64,000 nt of DNA from Nocardia pseudobrasiliensis NBRC 108224 (GCF_001613105.1 NZ_BDBS01000032.1:101929-165928); one strand, 5' to 3'; positions 48,272 through 57,694 are shown, numbered from the stretch's first letter. Program-made: numbers and translations. The notes: a model not told the origin generated them from the sequence alone.

Positions 48272-49243
48272 GTGAGCGACCAGCCGAATTGGGAAGCCGC
48301 CGTTGTCTACGCCATCCCGCTGCGCACCCGCTTTCGCGGCATCACCGTGCGCGAGGGCGTCCTGATCGAGGGGCCGCTCGGCTGGGGCGAATTCTGCCCG
48401 TTCCCCGAATACGACGACCGCGAGGCCGCGGGCTGGCTGGCCACCGCCGTCGAACAGGTCACCGTGGGCCGGCCGGAGCCGCTGCGTGATCGCATTCCGG
48501 TCAACTGCACGGTTCCGGCCGTGACCGCCGACCGGGCCCATGCCATCGTCGCCGGGTCGGGTTGCCGCACCGCCAAGGTCAAGATCGCCGACCACCCCGA
48601 CTCGCTGCCCGAGGATCTGGCGCGGGTGGCCGCGGTCCGCGACGCCCTGGGCCCGGACGGCGCGATCCGCGTGGACGCCAATGCCGTCTGGGATGTGGCG
48701 ACGGCCGTGGACAGCATCACCCGGATCGACCAGGCCGCAGGCGGTTTGGAATATGTCGAACAGCCCTGCCGCACAATCGAGGAACTGGCCGCCGTGCGCC
48801 GCCGCGTCGAGGTCCGCATCGCCGCCGACGAATCCATCCGCCGCGCCGAGGATCCCCTGCGCGTCGCCGTGGCCGGGGCCGCCGATATCGCGGTCCTGAA
48901 ATGCACGCCCCTGGGCGGCGTGCGGCGCGCCCTGCGCGTGGCCGAGGCCGCGGGCCTGCCCTGTGTGGTCTCCTCGGCCCTGGAAACCAGTATCGGCCTG
49001 ACCGCCCAGATCGCCCTGGCGGCCTCGCTACCGACTCTCGAATTCGCCTGCGGCCTGGGCACACTCGCTCTTTTCGAGGGCGATGTGGTGACCGAATCCC
49101 TGCGCCCGACCGACGGCTACCTCCCGGTACCGGCCGAACTGCCTCGACCGGATCCCGAACTGCTGCACCGCTTCCGGCATCCCGATCCCGAACGGGAGAA
49201 GTGGTGGCTCCAACGTCTGCAACGGGTGCGCTCGCTCATCTGA
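48272..49243 (+). CDS. menC: o-succinylbenzoate synthase
   Basis: A 323-residue enolase-superfamily enzyme making 2-succinylbenzoate in menaquinone synthesis. The catalytic set is complete: K102-V-K104, metal ligands D135 (V-D-A-N-A), E163 (Y-V-E-Q-P) and D186 (A-D-E-S), and K210 (L-K-C-T-P-L-G-G). The short N-terminal capping domain is typical of actinobacterial MenC. Other men genes are outside the window. The GTG start is fixed by the -10 box. Its last eight bases overlap the convergent KAP NTPase gene. Confidence 0.94.
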   Translation: MSDQPNWEAAVVYAIPLRTRFRGITVREGVLIEGPLGWGEFCPFPEYDDREAAGWLATAVEQVTVGRPEPLRDRIPVNCTVPAVTADRAHAIVAGSGCRTAKVKIADHPDSLPEDLARVAAVRDALGPDGAIRVDANAVWDVATAVDSITRIDQAAGGLEYVEQPCRTIEELAAVRRRVEVRIAADESIRRAEDPLRVAVAGAADIAVLKCTPLGGVRRALRVAEAAGLPCVVSSALETSIGLTAQIALAASLPTLEFACGLGTLALFEGDVVTESLRPTDGYLPVPAELPRPDPELLHRFRHPDPEREKWWLQRLQRVRSLI

Positions 49244-52019
49244 GGAGCTGACCCGCGGGCATGATGATGTAGGAGAAGCATCTGACCCGGGGCAGCCAGG
49301 TTTGCAGATCCGCCAGATCCACGAAGGTGATCGACCTACTGACGGTCGCCAGTCCGCGATGCAGCCGATCCCAGTGCGCCACATGATGTTCGGGCAGCGA
49401 GCCGACGATCCCGTTCGCACTGCCGTCACCCGACCAGCGCGGCGCGATATCGGCGACGAATTCGTACCACATCAGTCCGGCGTCGCGATGCGCCAGACCG
49501 CCACGGATTCCGGCGGCCGTATTCGGCGCGGCATCGAACAGCGAACCCAGCACACACGATTGCGCGGCCAGTACGCCGAGCAGCACCGCCACCGCCTCGA
49601 ATTCGCCCGGCTGCCCGTCGAGTCCGAGAAAACGCGACGAGGAGGACAGGTCCCGGGTCGCCCGGATCATTCGATACAGATTGAGCATGCGCTTGGCCTC
49701 GCGAGGAGTCTCCACGAACAGGCCGAACGCGCCCAGCACCGCCAATTCCTGATCGGTGAGCGGATGCGGCGCCAGGCTCGCGAGCGGTTTCAGATGCTGG
49801 GTCGCGACCTCCGAACCGGGTTCGATCGGGATCGATGCCACGTCGTCGCTCCCGAGCCGTCCGAATCGAACCGCCGGATTACCGGACGGCCCGCCCAGCA
49901 CCGGAACCGTTGTGCCCGCAAAGGATTGCAGCAATCGGCCGAGGCTGCCGGTCGACATTCGGGGCAGGATCAGCGGCACGTTGAGGATCTTCTCCAGATA
50001 GTCCTCGGGCGAATGCCAGCGCGCGTCCACGTCGGCGGTATCGTCGCCCAGCAGCAGATCGCTGTATCGACTGCGCAGTGAGCGCAGCAGCCAGCGCGGG
50101 TCGACGCCCACCACCACGATGAACAGCTCGAAGGCCAGCAGCAGATGCACCGCCTGCAGCACATCGACCACCTGCGTCGGTGAACAGCGATCGAGATCGT
50201 CGATATAGAGCACCACCCGGTCGATCGGACGCCGGGAGTCCGAGGGTTCCGGATCGGCCCGCCATTCGTTCATCAGCGTGACGAGCTGCTCGAAATCCTT
50301 GCGGATCGTAGAGACCAGGCCGAGATTGCGGGCATAGGAGTCGCCCTGGGCCCGCTCGGCGAGAAATGTGTACAGCCGCTGTCCGGGCGCGAGTTGGGCC
50401 AGTTGGCGGCCGAGTTCGCCGACGTGGGCGATGACATCGTCGAGCTGGGCCTGGGCCACGCGCTGATCGGCCTCCGCCGCATGCAGTTTCGCCAGCGTCG
50501 CCGACATCCGGTCGCTGATGGCGTGTTCGGCGGTACTGCGCATCTCGCGCTGTAGATCCTCACGCAATCGCCGCAGGCTCCGCAGCCCGGCGTGGCCGCG
50601 GCTGACCAGATACGCGATGCCGCCGAGTCCGGTCATCAGCGCCGACAGTCCCGAACCCAGGGCGAGGTAGTTCCGCATCTCGGCGGCCAGTACCGGAATC
50701 ACCAGGACCAGCCCCAGCAGCGTCACGGCTCCCGCGAGCGACAGCAACCCGAGCCGCGAGGTGGACGCCTGCCGCAACATCTCGGCCTCGTCGAGTGAAC
50801 CCTCGAGCTGCTGGACCAGAACCTCGGCCTGCTCCTTCTCGTCGGCGATGCCGAGCTGACGCCACAGCCGGTCGGCGCCGCGCCGGAAGGTGGCCGAATG
50901 CCGCAGCGCGTCGAGCAGATTCAGCGCGGAGCTCTCCCGGCGCTCGACCGCCTCGTCCACCTTGGCCTGCAATCGCGTGGCCGTGGCGCGGGCGTGCTCG
51001 GTGACCAGCTCGAGCTGTCGGCGCTGGTCCAGTCGCTCGGCGAGTTCGATCCGGAGCCGTTCGGCGCGATCCGGCGCCACCGCGCCGGAGCCCGCCAGCT
51101 GGCGGAAGATCTCGTCACCGAGGCTGGCCCACAGGTTGGTATCGGTGTAATGCCATGCGTTGAAACCGATTTGGACGATCTCGCGGCAGTAGCGCGGATT
51201 GGGCGATGCGGCCAGCCCCTCGACCCGCTCGCGGAGCATCCCCATGAAAAAGCTCTTACCGGAACCCCATTCGCCGAATACGCCGACCGACAGGGGCAGC
51301 GGCGTCGAATGATCGGCGATCACGGTGGCCAGCATCGAGACACAGGGCGCGAAGTCGAGCCGATCCTCGGCCAGCGGAATGCCGCGATTCGGATCGACCA
51401 GATCGCTGGACACCCCGCCCGCGAGTTCGGCCGGTTCGGCGGGCTGCTGCTCCAACGCGGCCTCGAACTCGGTCTCGATGGCCGCGGCGAAAGTGGCGTC
51501 CTCACAGACGAAGACCAGTTCGCGCACGGTTCTGGTGTGCCTGCTCCACAGCGTCTCCACGGCCGCGGGGACCAAGATCTGCGCGACGAGTTGCGCCGGT
51601 TGACCCAAGGCTCCGGTGGCCAGCAGCGGCAGCCCGACCACGAGCGCACCGGCCTCACCCGCGACCTCGAGCGAACGTCTGGTGGCGGTGCGCAGCGAAC
51701 CCTCGCTCACCACACCCCGGCCGAGTTCGGCGTCTTCCACATTGACCAGCACCGCTCGACTGAGCGTCGTAGTGGAATCGGGCGGCGCGGGCAGCGGGAG
51801 AGCATAGGGCTTGTCGGCCGAGATGGCGTCGAAGGGAATCGTCTCCCAGGCGCCGCCCTCGAATTGGGTTCGCACCGCCCATCCCAGGGTGCCCAGGTCG
51901 GTGCCGACCGACACAACGAGCGTATCGATGTTCCCTGTCCACGGCTCACTCGTCACCGCGATGGAACAGCGAACGCCGACGATCGTCCCCAGCTCGACCG
52001 CACGAGACGTGCTTGTCAT
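49236..52019 (-). CDS. KAP-family P-loop NTPase with macro-like N-terminal domain
   Basis: A 927-residue protein. Residues 1-195 look like a macro-type alpha/beta domain: a first strand I-D-T-L-V-V-S-V-G-T, then A-L-V-V-G-L-P-L-L-A-T-G-A-L-G-Q-P and a final E-L-V-F-V-C-E-D strand before a helix. The KAP NTPase follows: Walker A G249-E-W-G-S-G-K-S256, N-A-W-H-Y motif near 287, an insert with coiled coil and two membrane helices (about 424-444 and 453-473), and Walker B with the KAP signature Y-I-D-D-L-D-R-C at 605-612. KAP NTPases are membrane-associated and several act in phage or plasmid exclusion. It stands alone on its strand. The macro call is tentative; KAP is firm. Confidence 0.88.
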   Translation of the reverse strand: MTSTSRAVELGTIVGVRCSIAVTSEPWTGNIDTLVVSVGTDLGTLGWAVRTQFEGGAWETIPFDAISADKPYALPLPAPPDSTTTLSRAVLVNVEDAELGRGVVSEGSLRTATRRSLEVAGEAGALVVGLPLLATGALGQPAQLVAQILVPAAVETLWSRHTRTVRELVFVCEDATFAAAIETEFEAALEQQPAEPAELAGGVSSDLVDPNRGIPLAEDRLDFAPCVSMLATVIADHSTPLPLSVGVFGEWGSGKSFFMGMLRERVEGLAASPNPRYCREIVQIGFNAWHYTDTNLWASLGDEIFRQLAGSGAVAPDRAERLRIELAERLDQRRQLELVTEHARATATRLQAKVDEAVERRESSALNLLDALRHSATFRRGADRLWRQLGIADEKEQAEVLVQQLEGSLDEAEMLRQASTSRLGLLSLAGAVTLLGLVLVIPVLAAEMRNYLALGSGLSALMTGLGGIAYLVSRGHAGLRSLRRLREDLQREMRSTAEHAISDRMSATLAKLHAAEADQRVAQAQLDDVIAHVGELGRQLAQLAPGQRLYTFLAERAQGDSYARNLGLVSTIRKDFEQLVTLMNEWRADPEPSDSRRPIDRVVLYIDDLDRCSPTQVVDVLQAVHLLLAFELFIVVVGVDPRWLLRSLRSRYSDLLLGDDTADVDARWHSPEDYLEKILNVPLILPRMSTGSLGRLLQSFAGTTVPVLGGPSGNPAVRFGRLGSDDVASIPIEPGSEVATQHLKPLASLAPHPLTDQELAVLGAFGLFVETPREAKRMLNLYRMIRATRDLSSSSRFLGLDGQPGEFEAVAVLLGVLAAQSCVLGSLFDAAPNTAAGIRGGLAHRDAGLMWYEFVADIAPRWSGDGSANGIVGSLPEHHVAHWDRLHRGLATVSRSITFVDLADLQTWLPRVRCFSYIIMPAGQLLR

Positions 52020-52078
52020 ACTCCCCCTCCCCGACGAATGCCCAGCAGTCTAATTCCGCTGTCCCCCAGACTCATCGT

Positions 52079-52936
52079 TTACCTGGAAGCCTCCAGATCC
52101 GCGATGATGCGGTCGGCACGGTCGCGCACGGCCGCCGCGTAGCTGGGATGCGTCGTGACGTAGAGCTGGTCGGATTCGACCGCGGTGAGGATCATTTCGG
52201 CCGCCCGCGTCGGGGGCATGGCGGTTTTGCGCAGTTGGCTGAACATTTCGAAGATCGGCATGACCTGCTCCCACTGACGCTCGGTCAGCCCGCCCATCCA
52301 TTCGGCGCCTGGGAGTTCGCGCACGCGTTCGGGGGTGAATTCGTCGATATCGTCGAGCACCCCGCGCAACAGCCGGGTATCGACCGGGCCCGGGCACACC
52401 ACCGTGACGCCGATTCCCGGTGCCAGAATGGACAATTCGTCCCGCAGGGATTCCGACAGCGCGACGACCGCGTGTTTGCTCGCGGTATACGGCACGTTGA
52501 AGGGGCCGGAGGTCAGACCCGCCACCGAGGCGGTATTCACGATATGCCCGCGCCCCGCGGCCACCATGGCCGGGACGAACGCGCGGATGCCGTTGACGAC
52601 GCCGCCCAGGTTCACCGCCAGTACGCGTTGCCAATCCTCGGCGCTGACCTGCCAACTCGGCCCGCCCACGCCCATACCCGCGTTGTTGAACAGCAGATCG
52701 ACCGTCCCGTACCGCTCCAGCGCGGTCGCGGCCAGCCGCCCCACCTGGTCCGCGTCGGCGACATCGGTGGGCACGGCCACCGCGTCCAGCTCGCCCGCGA
52801 CCTCGTTCACCCGCTCGGCCTCCAGATCCGCCAGGACCACCCGCAATCCGCGCCCGCTCAACGTGCGCGCCAGGGCCTCCCCGATTCCGTTGGCCGCCCC
52901 GGTGATCACCGCCACCTGTCCGGTCTCCAGTTTCAT
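52079..52936 (-). CDS. short-chain dehydrogenase/reductase
   Basis: A 285-residue classical SDR with T-G-A-A-N-G-I-G-E-A, acidic D-L-E after strand 2 (suggesting NAD), N-N-A-G-M-G, the Ser in T-A-S-V-A-G and Y-T-A-S-K. The C-terminal 70 residues are longer than in the SDR at 35.7 kb and carry E-M-F-S-Q-L-R-K-T-A-M-P-P-T-R-A-A-E, common in actinobacterial SDRs that act on hydrophobic substrates. ATG 52936 has GGGAGC upstream. Substrate unknown. Confidence 0.9.
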   Translation of the reverse strand: MKLETGQVAVITGAANGIGEALARTLSGRGLRVVLADLEAERVNEVAGELDAVAVPTDVADADQVGRLAATALERYGTVDLLFNNAGMGVGGPSWQVSAEDWQRVLAVNLGGVVNGIRAFVPAMVAAGRGHIVNTASVAGLTSGPFNVPYTASKHAVVALSESLRDELSILAPGIGVTVVCPGPVDTRLLRGVLDDIDEFTPERVRELPGAEWMGGLTERQWEQVMPIFEMFSQLRKTAMPPTRAAEMILTAVESDQLYVTTHPSYAAAVRDRADRIIADLEASR

Positions 52937-53006
52937 CGCCGCTCCCTTCGACTCACCGTCCCAACCCGTTCCCCTCGACGGTGCCATGTCGGCGGCGGTG
53001 ATGACA

Positions 53007-53516
53007 TCACCCCAGGTGAACGCCGCAGCCGAGCAGGGTGGTGCGTAGGACGAGGGCGGCCTCGGGGCCGATGACGCCGTCGACGAGTTCGACGTAGCGG
53101 GTGCAGAATTCGGGGCCGTGCGGCGCGAGCTCGGCGAGGGGTTCGAGGTGGTGGGCCAGTTCGTGCAGGACGACCAATTCCCGGAGGGCCCAGGCGGTTC
53201 CGCGGGTGTGCAGGGGGACGGCCAGGACGGCGCGTTCGGATTCGTAGTGGGCGGCGGTCGTACCGGCGCGGGATCGGATGGTGACCGGCGCGGTGGACCG
53301 GTCCCATTGGGCGCGTACCCAATTCAGGGCCAGGACGCGGTCGGCGTAGTTCTGCACCGATTCCACCGACGCGAAGCGTCGCTCGATCGGCAGGGTGATC
53401 TGCGAACCGTGCAGTTCGACCGTGCGTATTCCGGTCTCGTCGGCGCGGTCGAACATGCGCCGCACCAAACCTTCGGCGTCGTAGACGCGGGCGCGCTGGG
53501 TATCGCGCGGACTCAC
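53007..53516 (-). CDS. TIGR04338-family putative metallohydrolase
   Basis: A 169-residue protein with a zinc-peptidase-like H118-E-L-A-H122 motif (V-V-L-H-E-L-A-H-H) and a further P-H-G-P-E-F segment that would give the third ligand. The first half is R-V-Y-D-A-E-G-L-V-R-R-M-F with strands around it. GTG 53516 overlaps the stop of the DUF2786 gene by four bases, so the two are made together. This pairing is characteristic of actinobacteria, and both functions are unknown. The 3' part is G-poor on the coding strand. Confidence 0.85.
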   Translation of the reverse strand: MSPRDTQRARVYDAEGLVRRMFDRADETGIRTVELHGSQITLPIERRFASVESVQNYADRVLALNWVRAQWDRSTAPVTIRSRAGTTAAHYESERAVLAVPLHTRGTAWALRELVVLHELAHHLEPLAELAPHGPEFCTRYVELVDGVIGPEAALVLRTTLLGCGVHLG

Positions 53517-54343
53517 GAGTCCAGCTGCCCGCGGGCCGCGCCCAGTTCGGGGGACGTACCCAGGCGCGCGGCGCGACCGGCCTTGTCCCCCGCGCGGCGC
53601 GCCGCGGCGGAGTAGCTCGCCGATTCCTGTGGCCCTCGCCATGTTCCGCGCGCCTCGGAGGTGCGGCTGTAGAAGTCGTGCAGTTCGAGTTCCTTGTCGC
53701 GCAATGCCAGCGCGGTACCCGCCGCGGCCGATGGCTCGGCCTTCGCCTCGGCCTCCACGTCCGCCTTGACCTCGGCCAGGCGTTTACCGATCCGCGCGGC
53801 GAAGGCCATCTGGAAATTCAATCGCGCAGTCACAGCTGCGACAGGGGCCTGTATGCGACGTTGAACCTTTCGGCCCCAGCGGCTTTCGACGACGACCTTC
53901 TCCACCGTCGCCGAGCGATACCGACCGGATTTTATGTACTGATCCGACGCGCGCACCATCTGCACCAGCAGGCTCGTGTACAGCGCCTCGCAGGTGTCGA
54001 TATCGGTATCGAAGCCGTAGGCGTAGATCTGGGTGGACGAGCGCGCCACATCGCAGCGCACATCGTTGGCGGCCGCGATCGCCACGAACAGCTGCACATA
54101 GGTGCGCAGGCCCCGCTTACCGGCCTCGCCGATCGGAATGATCCGCTGCATCGGCACGGCCCGGCGCTCACGCCCGGCGATATGGGCGCGCGCCACCGCG
54201 AGGTCGATCGACGAACGGGTCGCGAGCCGTTGCGCGGCAGCCAGAAACGCCTCGGCCTCGTGTTCGTTGTCGGTCGACTCGGCCTGGCGCAGCAGCCCGC
54301 CGATGCGGGTGAGCAGTTTGTCCTGAGTCAGCTGGGTCGACAT
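53513..54343 (-). CDS. DUF2786 protein
   Basis: A 276-residue protein. The N-terminal 40 residues are the DUF2786 domain (L-L-T-R-I-G-G-L-L-R-Q-A-E-S-T-D-N-E-H-E-A-E-A-F), followed by a mixed region with Y-V-Q-L-F-V-A-I-A-A-A-N-D-V-R-C and a basic, helical part, and a charged low-complexity tail. DUF2786 is found in some phage and tRNA- or DNA-related proteins, but its role is not known. ATG 54343 has TATCCT seven bases upstream (leaderless). It is followed by the metallohydrolase gene with a four-base overlap. Confidence 0.85.
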   Translation of the reverse strand: MSTQLTQDKLLTRIGGLLRQAESTDNEHEAEAFLAAAQRLATRSSIDLAVARAHIAGRERRAVPMQRIIPIGEAGKRGLRTYVQLFVAIAAANDVRCDVARSSTQIYAYGFDTDIDTCEALYTSLLVQMVRASDQYIKSGRYRSATVEKVVVESRWGRKVQRRIQAPVAAVTARLNFQMAFAARIGKRLAEVKADVEAEAKAEPSAAAGTALALRDKELELHDFYSRTSEARGTWRGPQESASYSAAARRAGDKAGRAARLGTSPELGAARGQLDS

Positions 54344-54350
54344 CGGCCCC

Positions 54351-54356
54351 AGGATA
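54351..54356 (-). promoter_or_regulatory. -10 box TATCCT of the DUF2786 operon
   Basis: TATCCT on the minus strand lies seven bases before ATG 54343, indicating a leaderless transcript for the two-gene unit. Confidence 0.55.
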
Positions 54357-54470
54357 CGAGAACCGAACGACACAATTCCGCTCGAACAATGTATCTTGCC
54401 TTGTGCAACCGGGTGAGTGTGCCGGCGCTCACGGCTTACGCCTGTACTCGTTTTCGACTCTGGAGTATCG

Positions 54471-55754
54471 ATGGCTTTGAACACGTCCCTCCTGTCCCGT
54501 GCCGCGCTGACCGTCGCCTCGGCCGCGCTGCTGACCGCGACGTTCACGAGCGCGTGTTCGAGCGGTGGCGGTACCAACCCAACCGCCGAGAACCTCGGCG
54601 GCCGCGGCCCGATCACCTATGTGGAGGGCAAGGACACCACCGAGACCGGAGCGGTCAAGCAGCTCATCGACCGGTGGAACGCCGCGCATCCCGATGAGAA
54701 GGTCACCTTCAAGGAGCAGTCCAACGACGCCTCCCAGCAGTACGACGACCTGGCCCAGCATCTGAAGGCCAAGCAGTCCGACTACGACGTGATGGCGCTG
54801 GATGTTCCGTGGACGGCCGAATTCGCCGCCAAGGGCTGGATTCAGCCGCTGAAGGATTCCTTCGCGATCGATACCTCGACGCTGCTGTCCCCGACCGTGG
54901 CCAGCGCCACTTACAAGGGCAACCTCTACGCCGCGCCGCGCAACACCAACGGCGGCCTGCTGTACTACCGCAAGGATCTGGTGCCCAACCCGCCCAAGAC
55001 CTGGTCGGAGCTGCTCGGCGACTGCAATATCGCCAAGGACAAGGGCATCGGTTGCTACGCCGGGCAATTCGCGCCCTATGAGGGTCTGACCGTGAACTCC
55101 GCCGAGGTGATCAACGCCTACGGCGGCACTTTCGTCGGCCCGGACGGCAAGGCCCCGACCGTGGACAGCCCGCAGTCGCGCGCCGGTCTGCAGGTACTCG
55201 TCGACGCGTACAAGAACGGCGACATCCCCAAGGAGGCCATCTCCTTCAAGGAGCCGGAGAGCCAGAACGCCTTCGCCCAGGGCAAATTGCTGTTCCTGCG
55301 CACCTGGCCGAACTTCTTCGGGGTGGCCAACGCGGATTCGTCGGTGGTCAAGGGCGATACGGCCGTGGCGCCGCTGCCCGGTAAGGACGGCATCGGCGCG
55401 TCGACCCTCGGCGGGTACAACGCGGCCATCAGCTCCTACTCCAAGCACAAGGCCACCGCGCTGGACTTCCTGCGCTATCTGATCAGCGAGGATGCCCAGC
55501 GCATCGTCGCCGAGGGCGCCTTCCCGCCCGTGCGCGCCTCGCTCTACGACGATCCGGCCCTGATCGCGAAGTTCCCGTATCTGCCCGCGCTGAAGGATTC
55601 GATCGCCAGCGCCGTGCCGCGTCCGGTGACCCCGTACTACAACGCCGTGTCGAAGGCCATCCAGGACAACGCCTATGCTGCCCTGACCGGTAGCAAGTCG
55701 GTCGACGACGCGATCACCGGCATGAAGAAGGGCATCGAGGCCGCCGGCGCCTGA
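54471..55754 (+). CDS. sugar ABC transporter substrate-binding lipoprotein
   Basis: A 427-residue family 1 solute-binding protein. The signal ends in the lipobox-like S-A-C29, so the mature protein is lipid-anchored outside the membrane. The binding domain shows D-V-P-W-T-A-E-F-A-A-K-G-W-I, P-R-N-T-N-G-G-L-L-Y-Y-R-K-D and the hinge region G-G-Y-N-A-A-I-S. The style is that of mycobacterial LpqY and related disaccharide receptors, but sugar identity cannot be read from sequence. TGGAG precedes the ATG. Two permease genes follow in the same direction; the ATPase is missing from this operon. Confidence 0.93.
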   Translation: MALNTSLLSRAALTVASAALLTATFTSACSSGGGTNPTAENLGGRGPITYVEGKDTTETGAVKQLIDRWNAAHPDEKVTFKEQSNDASQQYDDLAQHLKAKQSDYDVMALDVPWTAEFAAKGWIQPLKDSFAIDTSTLLSPTVASATYKGNLYAAPRNTNGGLLYYRKDLVPNPPKTWSELLGDCNIAKDKGIGCYAGQFAPYEGLTVNSAEVINAYGGTFVGPDGKAPTVDSPQSRAGLQVLVDAYKNGDIPKEAISFKEPESQNAFAQGKLLFLRTWPNFFGVANADSSVVKGDTAVAPLPGKDGIGASTLGGYNAAISSYSKHKATALDFLRYLISEDAQRIVAEGAFPPVRASLYDDPALIAKFPYLPALKDSIASAVPRPVTPYYNAVSKAIQDNAYAALTGSKSVDDAITGMKKGIEAAGA

Positions 55755-55802
55755 GGCGACGGTAACGCCCCCTGTCGAGTCAGCCCCGTAGGAGAGTTGA
55801 AC

Positions 55803-56825
55803 GTGTCGGATCCTTCGGGAGCGATCGACCTCGCGCCGCCCGCCGACCCGCCGTCGCCCCGGCCCGCCCGGGGTGGACTGCGGTCCGCCCTGGACGGACC
55901 CGGCCGCGCCTGGTTGTTCGTCACCCCCGTCCTGCTGGCCCTGGCCGTGGTCATCGGATATCCGGTGGTGCGGGCGGTGTGGATGTCGTTCCAGAAGGAC
56001 GCCGGAATCGACGAGGCCACCGGCATGTTCGTCGAGGGCGGCGGCGCCGGGTTCAGCAATTACACGCACTGGTTGCTGCAGCAGTGCCAGCTGCCCGACG
56101 GGACGATGGAGTCCTGTCCGACAGGTAATCTCGGCTCCCAGTTCTGGGGCGCGATCGCGATCACCCTGCTGTTCACGGTCGTGACCGTGCTGCTGGAGGC
56201 CTCGATCGGGCTGGGTATGGCCATGATCATGGGCAAGACCTTCCGTGGTCGCGCGGTACTGCGCGCCGCGGTGCTGATCCCGTGGGCCATTCCGACCGCG
56301 GTGACGGCGCGGCTGTGGGAGTTCATGTTCCAGTACGACGGGGTGATCAATCGGGTGCTCGGCACCCACATCCTGTGGCAGACCGATCCGACCTGGTCGC
56401 GGGTCGCGGTGATCGTGGCCGATGTCTGGAAGACCACCCCGTTCATGGCGCTGCTGATTCTGGCGGGGCTGCAGGTCATTCCGGGCGATGTGTACGAGGC
56501 CGCGCGGGTCGACGGCGCCTCGGCCTGGCAGCGCTTCACCCAGATCACGCTGCCGCTGCTGCGGCCCGCGCTGCTGGTGGCGGTGCTGTTCCGCACGATG
56601 GACGCGCTGCGGCTCTACGATCTGCCCGCGATCATGACGCAGGGCAATCCGAATACCCGGACCATTTCGATTCTCGTCGTCGATCAGGTGCGTCAGGGCG
56701 CCAACAGCGCCTCGGCGCTGTCCGTGATCACCTTCCTCATGATCTTCGCGGTGGCCTTCGTGCTGGTGAAGGTGTTGGGCGCCAACGCCGTCGCGACCCA
56801 GGAAGAACAGCGGAAGGCGCACTGA
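55803..56825 (+). CDS. sugar ABC permease (MalF/SugA type)
   Basis: A 340-residue CUT1 permease with six helices and the EAA loop Y-E-A-A-R-V-D-G-A-S-A-W-Q-R-F. The first 35 residues are a Pro-rich cytoplasmic lead. A loop with P-D-G-T-M-E-S-C-P-T-G between helices 1 and 2 faces outside. GTG 55803 is chosen with AGGAGA eight bases upstream; a TTG two codons earlier is also open. Two bases separate it from the next permease gene. Confidence 0.93.
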   Translation: MSDPSGAIDLAPPADPPSPRPARGGLRSALDGPGRAWLFVTPVLLALAVVIGYPVVRAVWMSFQKDAGIDEATGMFVEGGGAGFSNYTHWLLQQCQLPDGTMESCPTGNLGSQFWGAIAITLLFTVVTVLLEASIGLGMAMIMGKTFRGRAVLRAAVLIPWAIPTAVTARLWEFMFQYDGVINRVLGTHILWQTDPTWSRVAVIVADVWKTTPFMALLILAGLQVIPGDVYEAARVDGASAWQRFTQITLPLLRPALLVAVLFRTMDALRLYDLPAIMTQGNPNTRTISILVVDQVRQGANSASALSVITFLMIFAVAFVLVKVLGANAVATQEEQRKAH

Positions 56826-56827
56826 TC

Positions 56828-57694
56828 ATGGTGAGTACGACCCAGGCCGCGCGTATCCCGCTGACCAAACGACTCGGCTCGGCGCGGGTGTATCTCGGCG
56901 CGCTGATCATTCTGGTGTGGGGGCTCGGCCCGTTCTACTGGATGGTCGTCACGGCCTTCCGCGATCCGGCCTACGTCTTCGACAACACGCCGTGGCCGTC
57001 GCATCTGACGCTGACCAACTTCCAGAACGCCTTCGACACCAGCCGCGGCAACAACTTCGGCCGGGCGGTGGCCAACAGCGTCATCATCGGCCTGTCCACC
57101 ACGGTGATCGCACTGGTGATCGGCATGATGGCGGCCTACTCGCTGGCCCGAATCCAGTTCCGCGGCAAGCGGATCGTGGCCGCGCTGGTGCTGAGCGCCT
57201 CGATGTTCCCCGTGGTGGTGCTGGTGACGCCGCTGTTCCAGCTGTTCACCGATACCGGCTGGATCGGGCACTACCAGGCGATGATCATCCCGAACATCTC
57301 CTTCGCGCTGCCGCTGACGGTGTACACGCTGTCGTCGTTCTTCTCCGAATTGCCGTGGGAGCTCGAGGAGGCCGCGCGCATCGACGGCGCCAGCCGGTTC
57401 CAGGCCTTCCGGCTGGTGATGCTGCCGCTGGCCGCACCGGCCGTATTCACCACGGCCATCCTGGCGTTCATCGCCGCGGTGAACGAATACCTGCTGTCGC
57501 GACTGCTGTCGGCCGACGCCACCGAACCGGTGACCGTCGCCATCGCCCGCTTCTCCGGTAACGATCCGCTGGTACCGCCCTATTCGGCGATCATGGCCGC
57601 GGGCACGATCGTGACCGTTCCGCTGGTGATCATGGTGCTGCTGTTCCAGCGCCGCATCATCTCCGGCCTCACCGCGGGCGGCGTCAAGAGCTGA
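56828..57694 (+). CDS. sugar ABC permease (MalG/SugB type)
   Basis: A 288-residue CUT1 permease with six helices and the EAA loop L-E-E-A-A-R-I-D-G-A-S-R-F-Q-A-F. It follows the MalF-type gene after two bases and completes the channel. The operon has no ATPase; the UgpC-type ATPase at 44.2 kb is the nearest candidate. The repeated element at 57736 begins 41 bases after the stop. Confidence 0.93.
   Translation: MVSTTQAARIPLTKRLGSARVYLGALIILVWGLGPFYWMVVTAFRDPAYVFDNTPWPSHLTLTNFQNAFDTSRGNNFGRAVANSVIIGLSTTVIALVIGMMAAYSLARIQFRGKRIVAALVLSASMFPVVVLVTPLFQLFTDTGWIGHYQAMIIPNISFALPLTVYTLSSFFSELPWELEEAARIDGASRFQAFRLVMLPLAAPAVFTTAILAFIAAVNEYLLSRLLSADATEPVTVAIARFSGNDPLVPPYSAIMAAGTIVTVPLVIMVLLFQRRIISGLTAGGVKS

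Noticed and set aside
54429..56822. Open frame of 797 codons antisense to the sugar-transporter genes
   Set aside because: Antisense to clear binding-protein and permease genes; no protein-like features or start signal.
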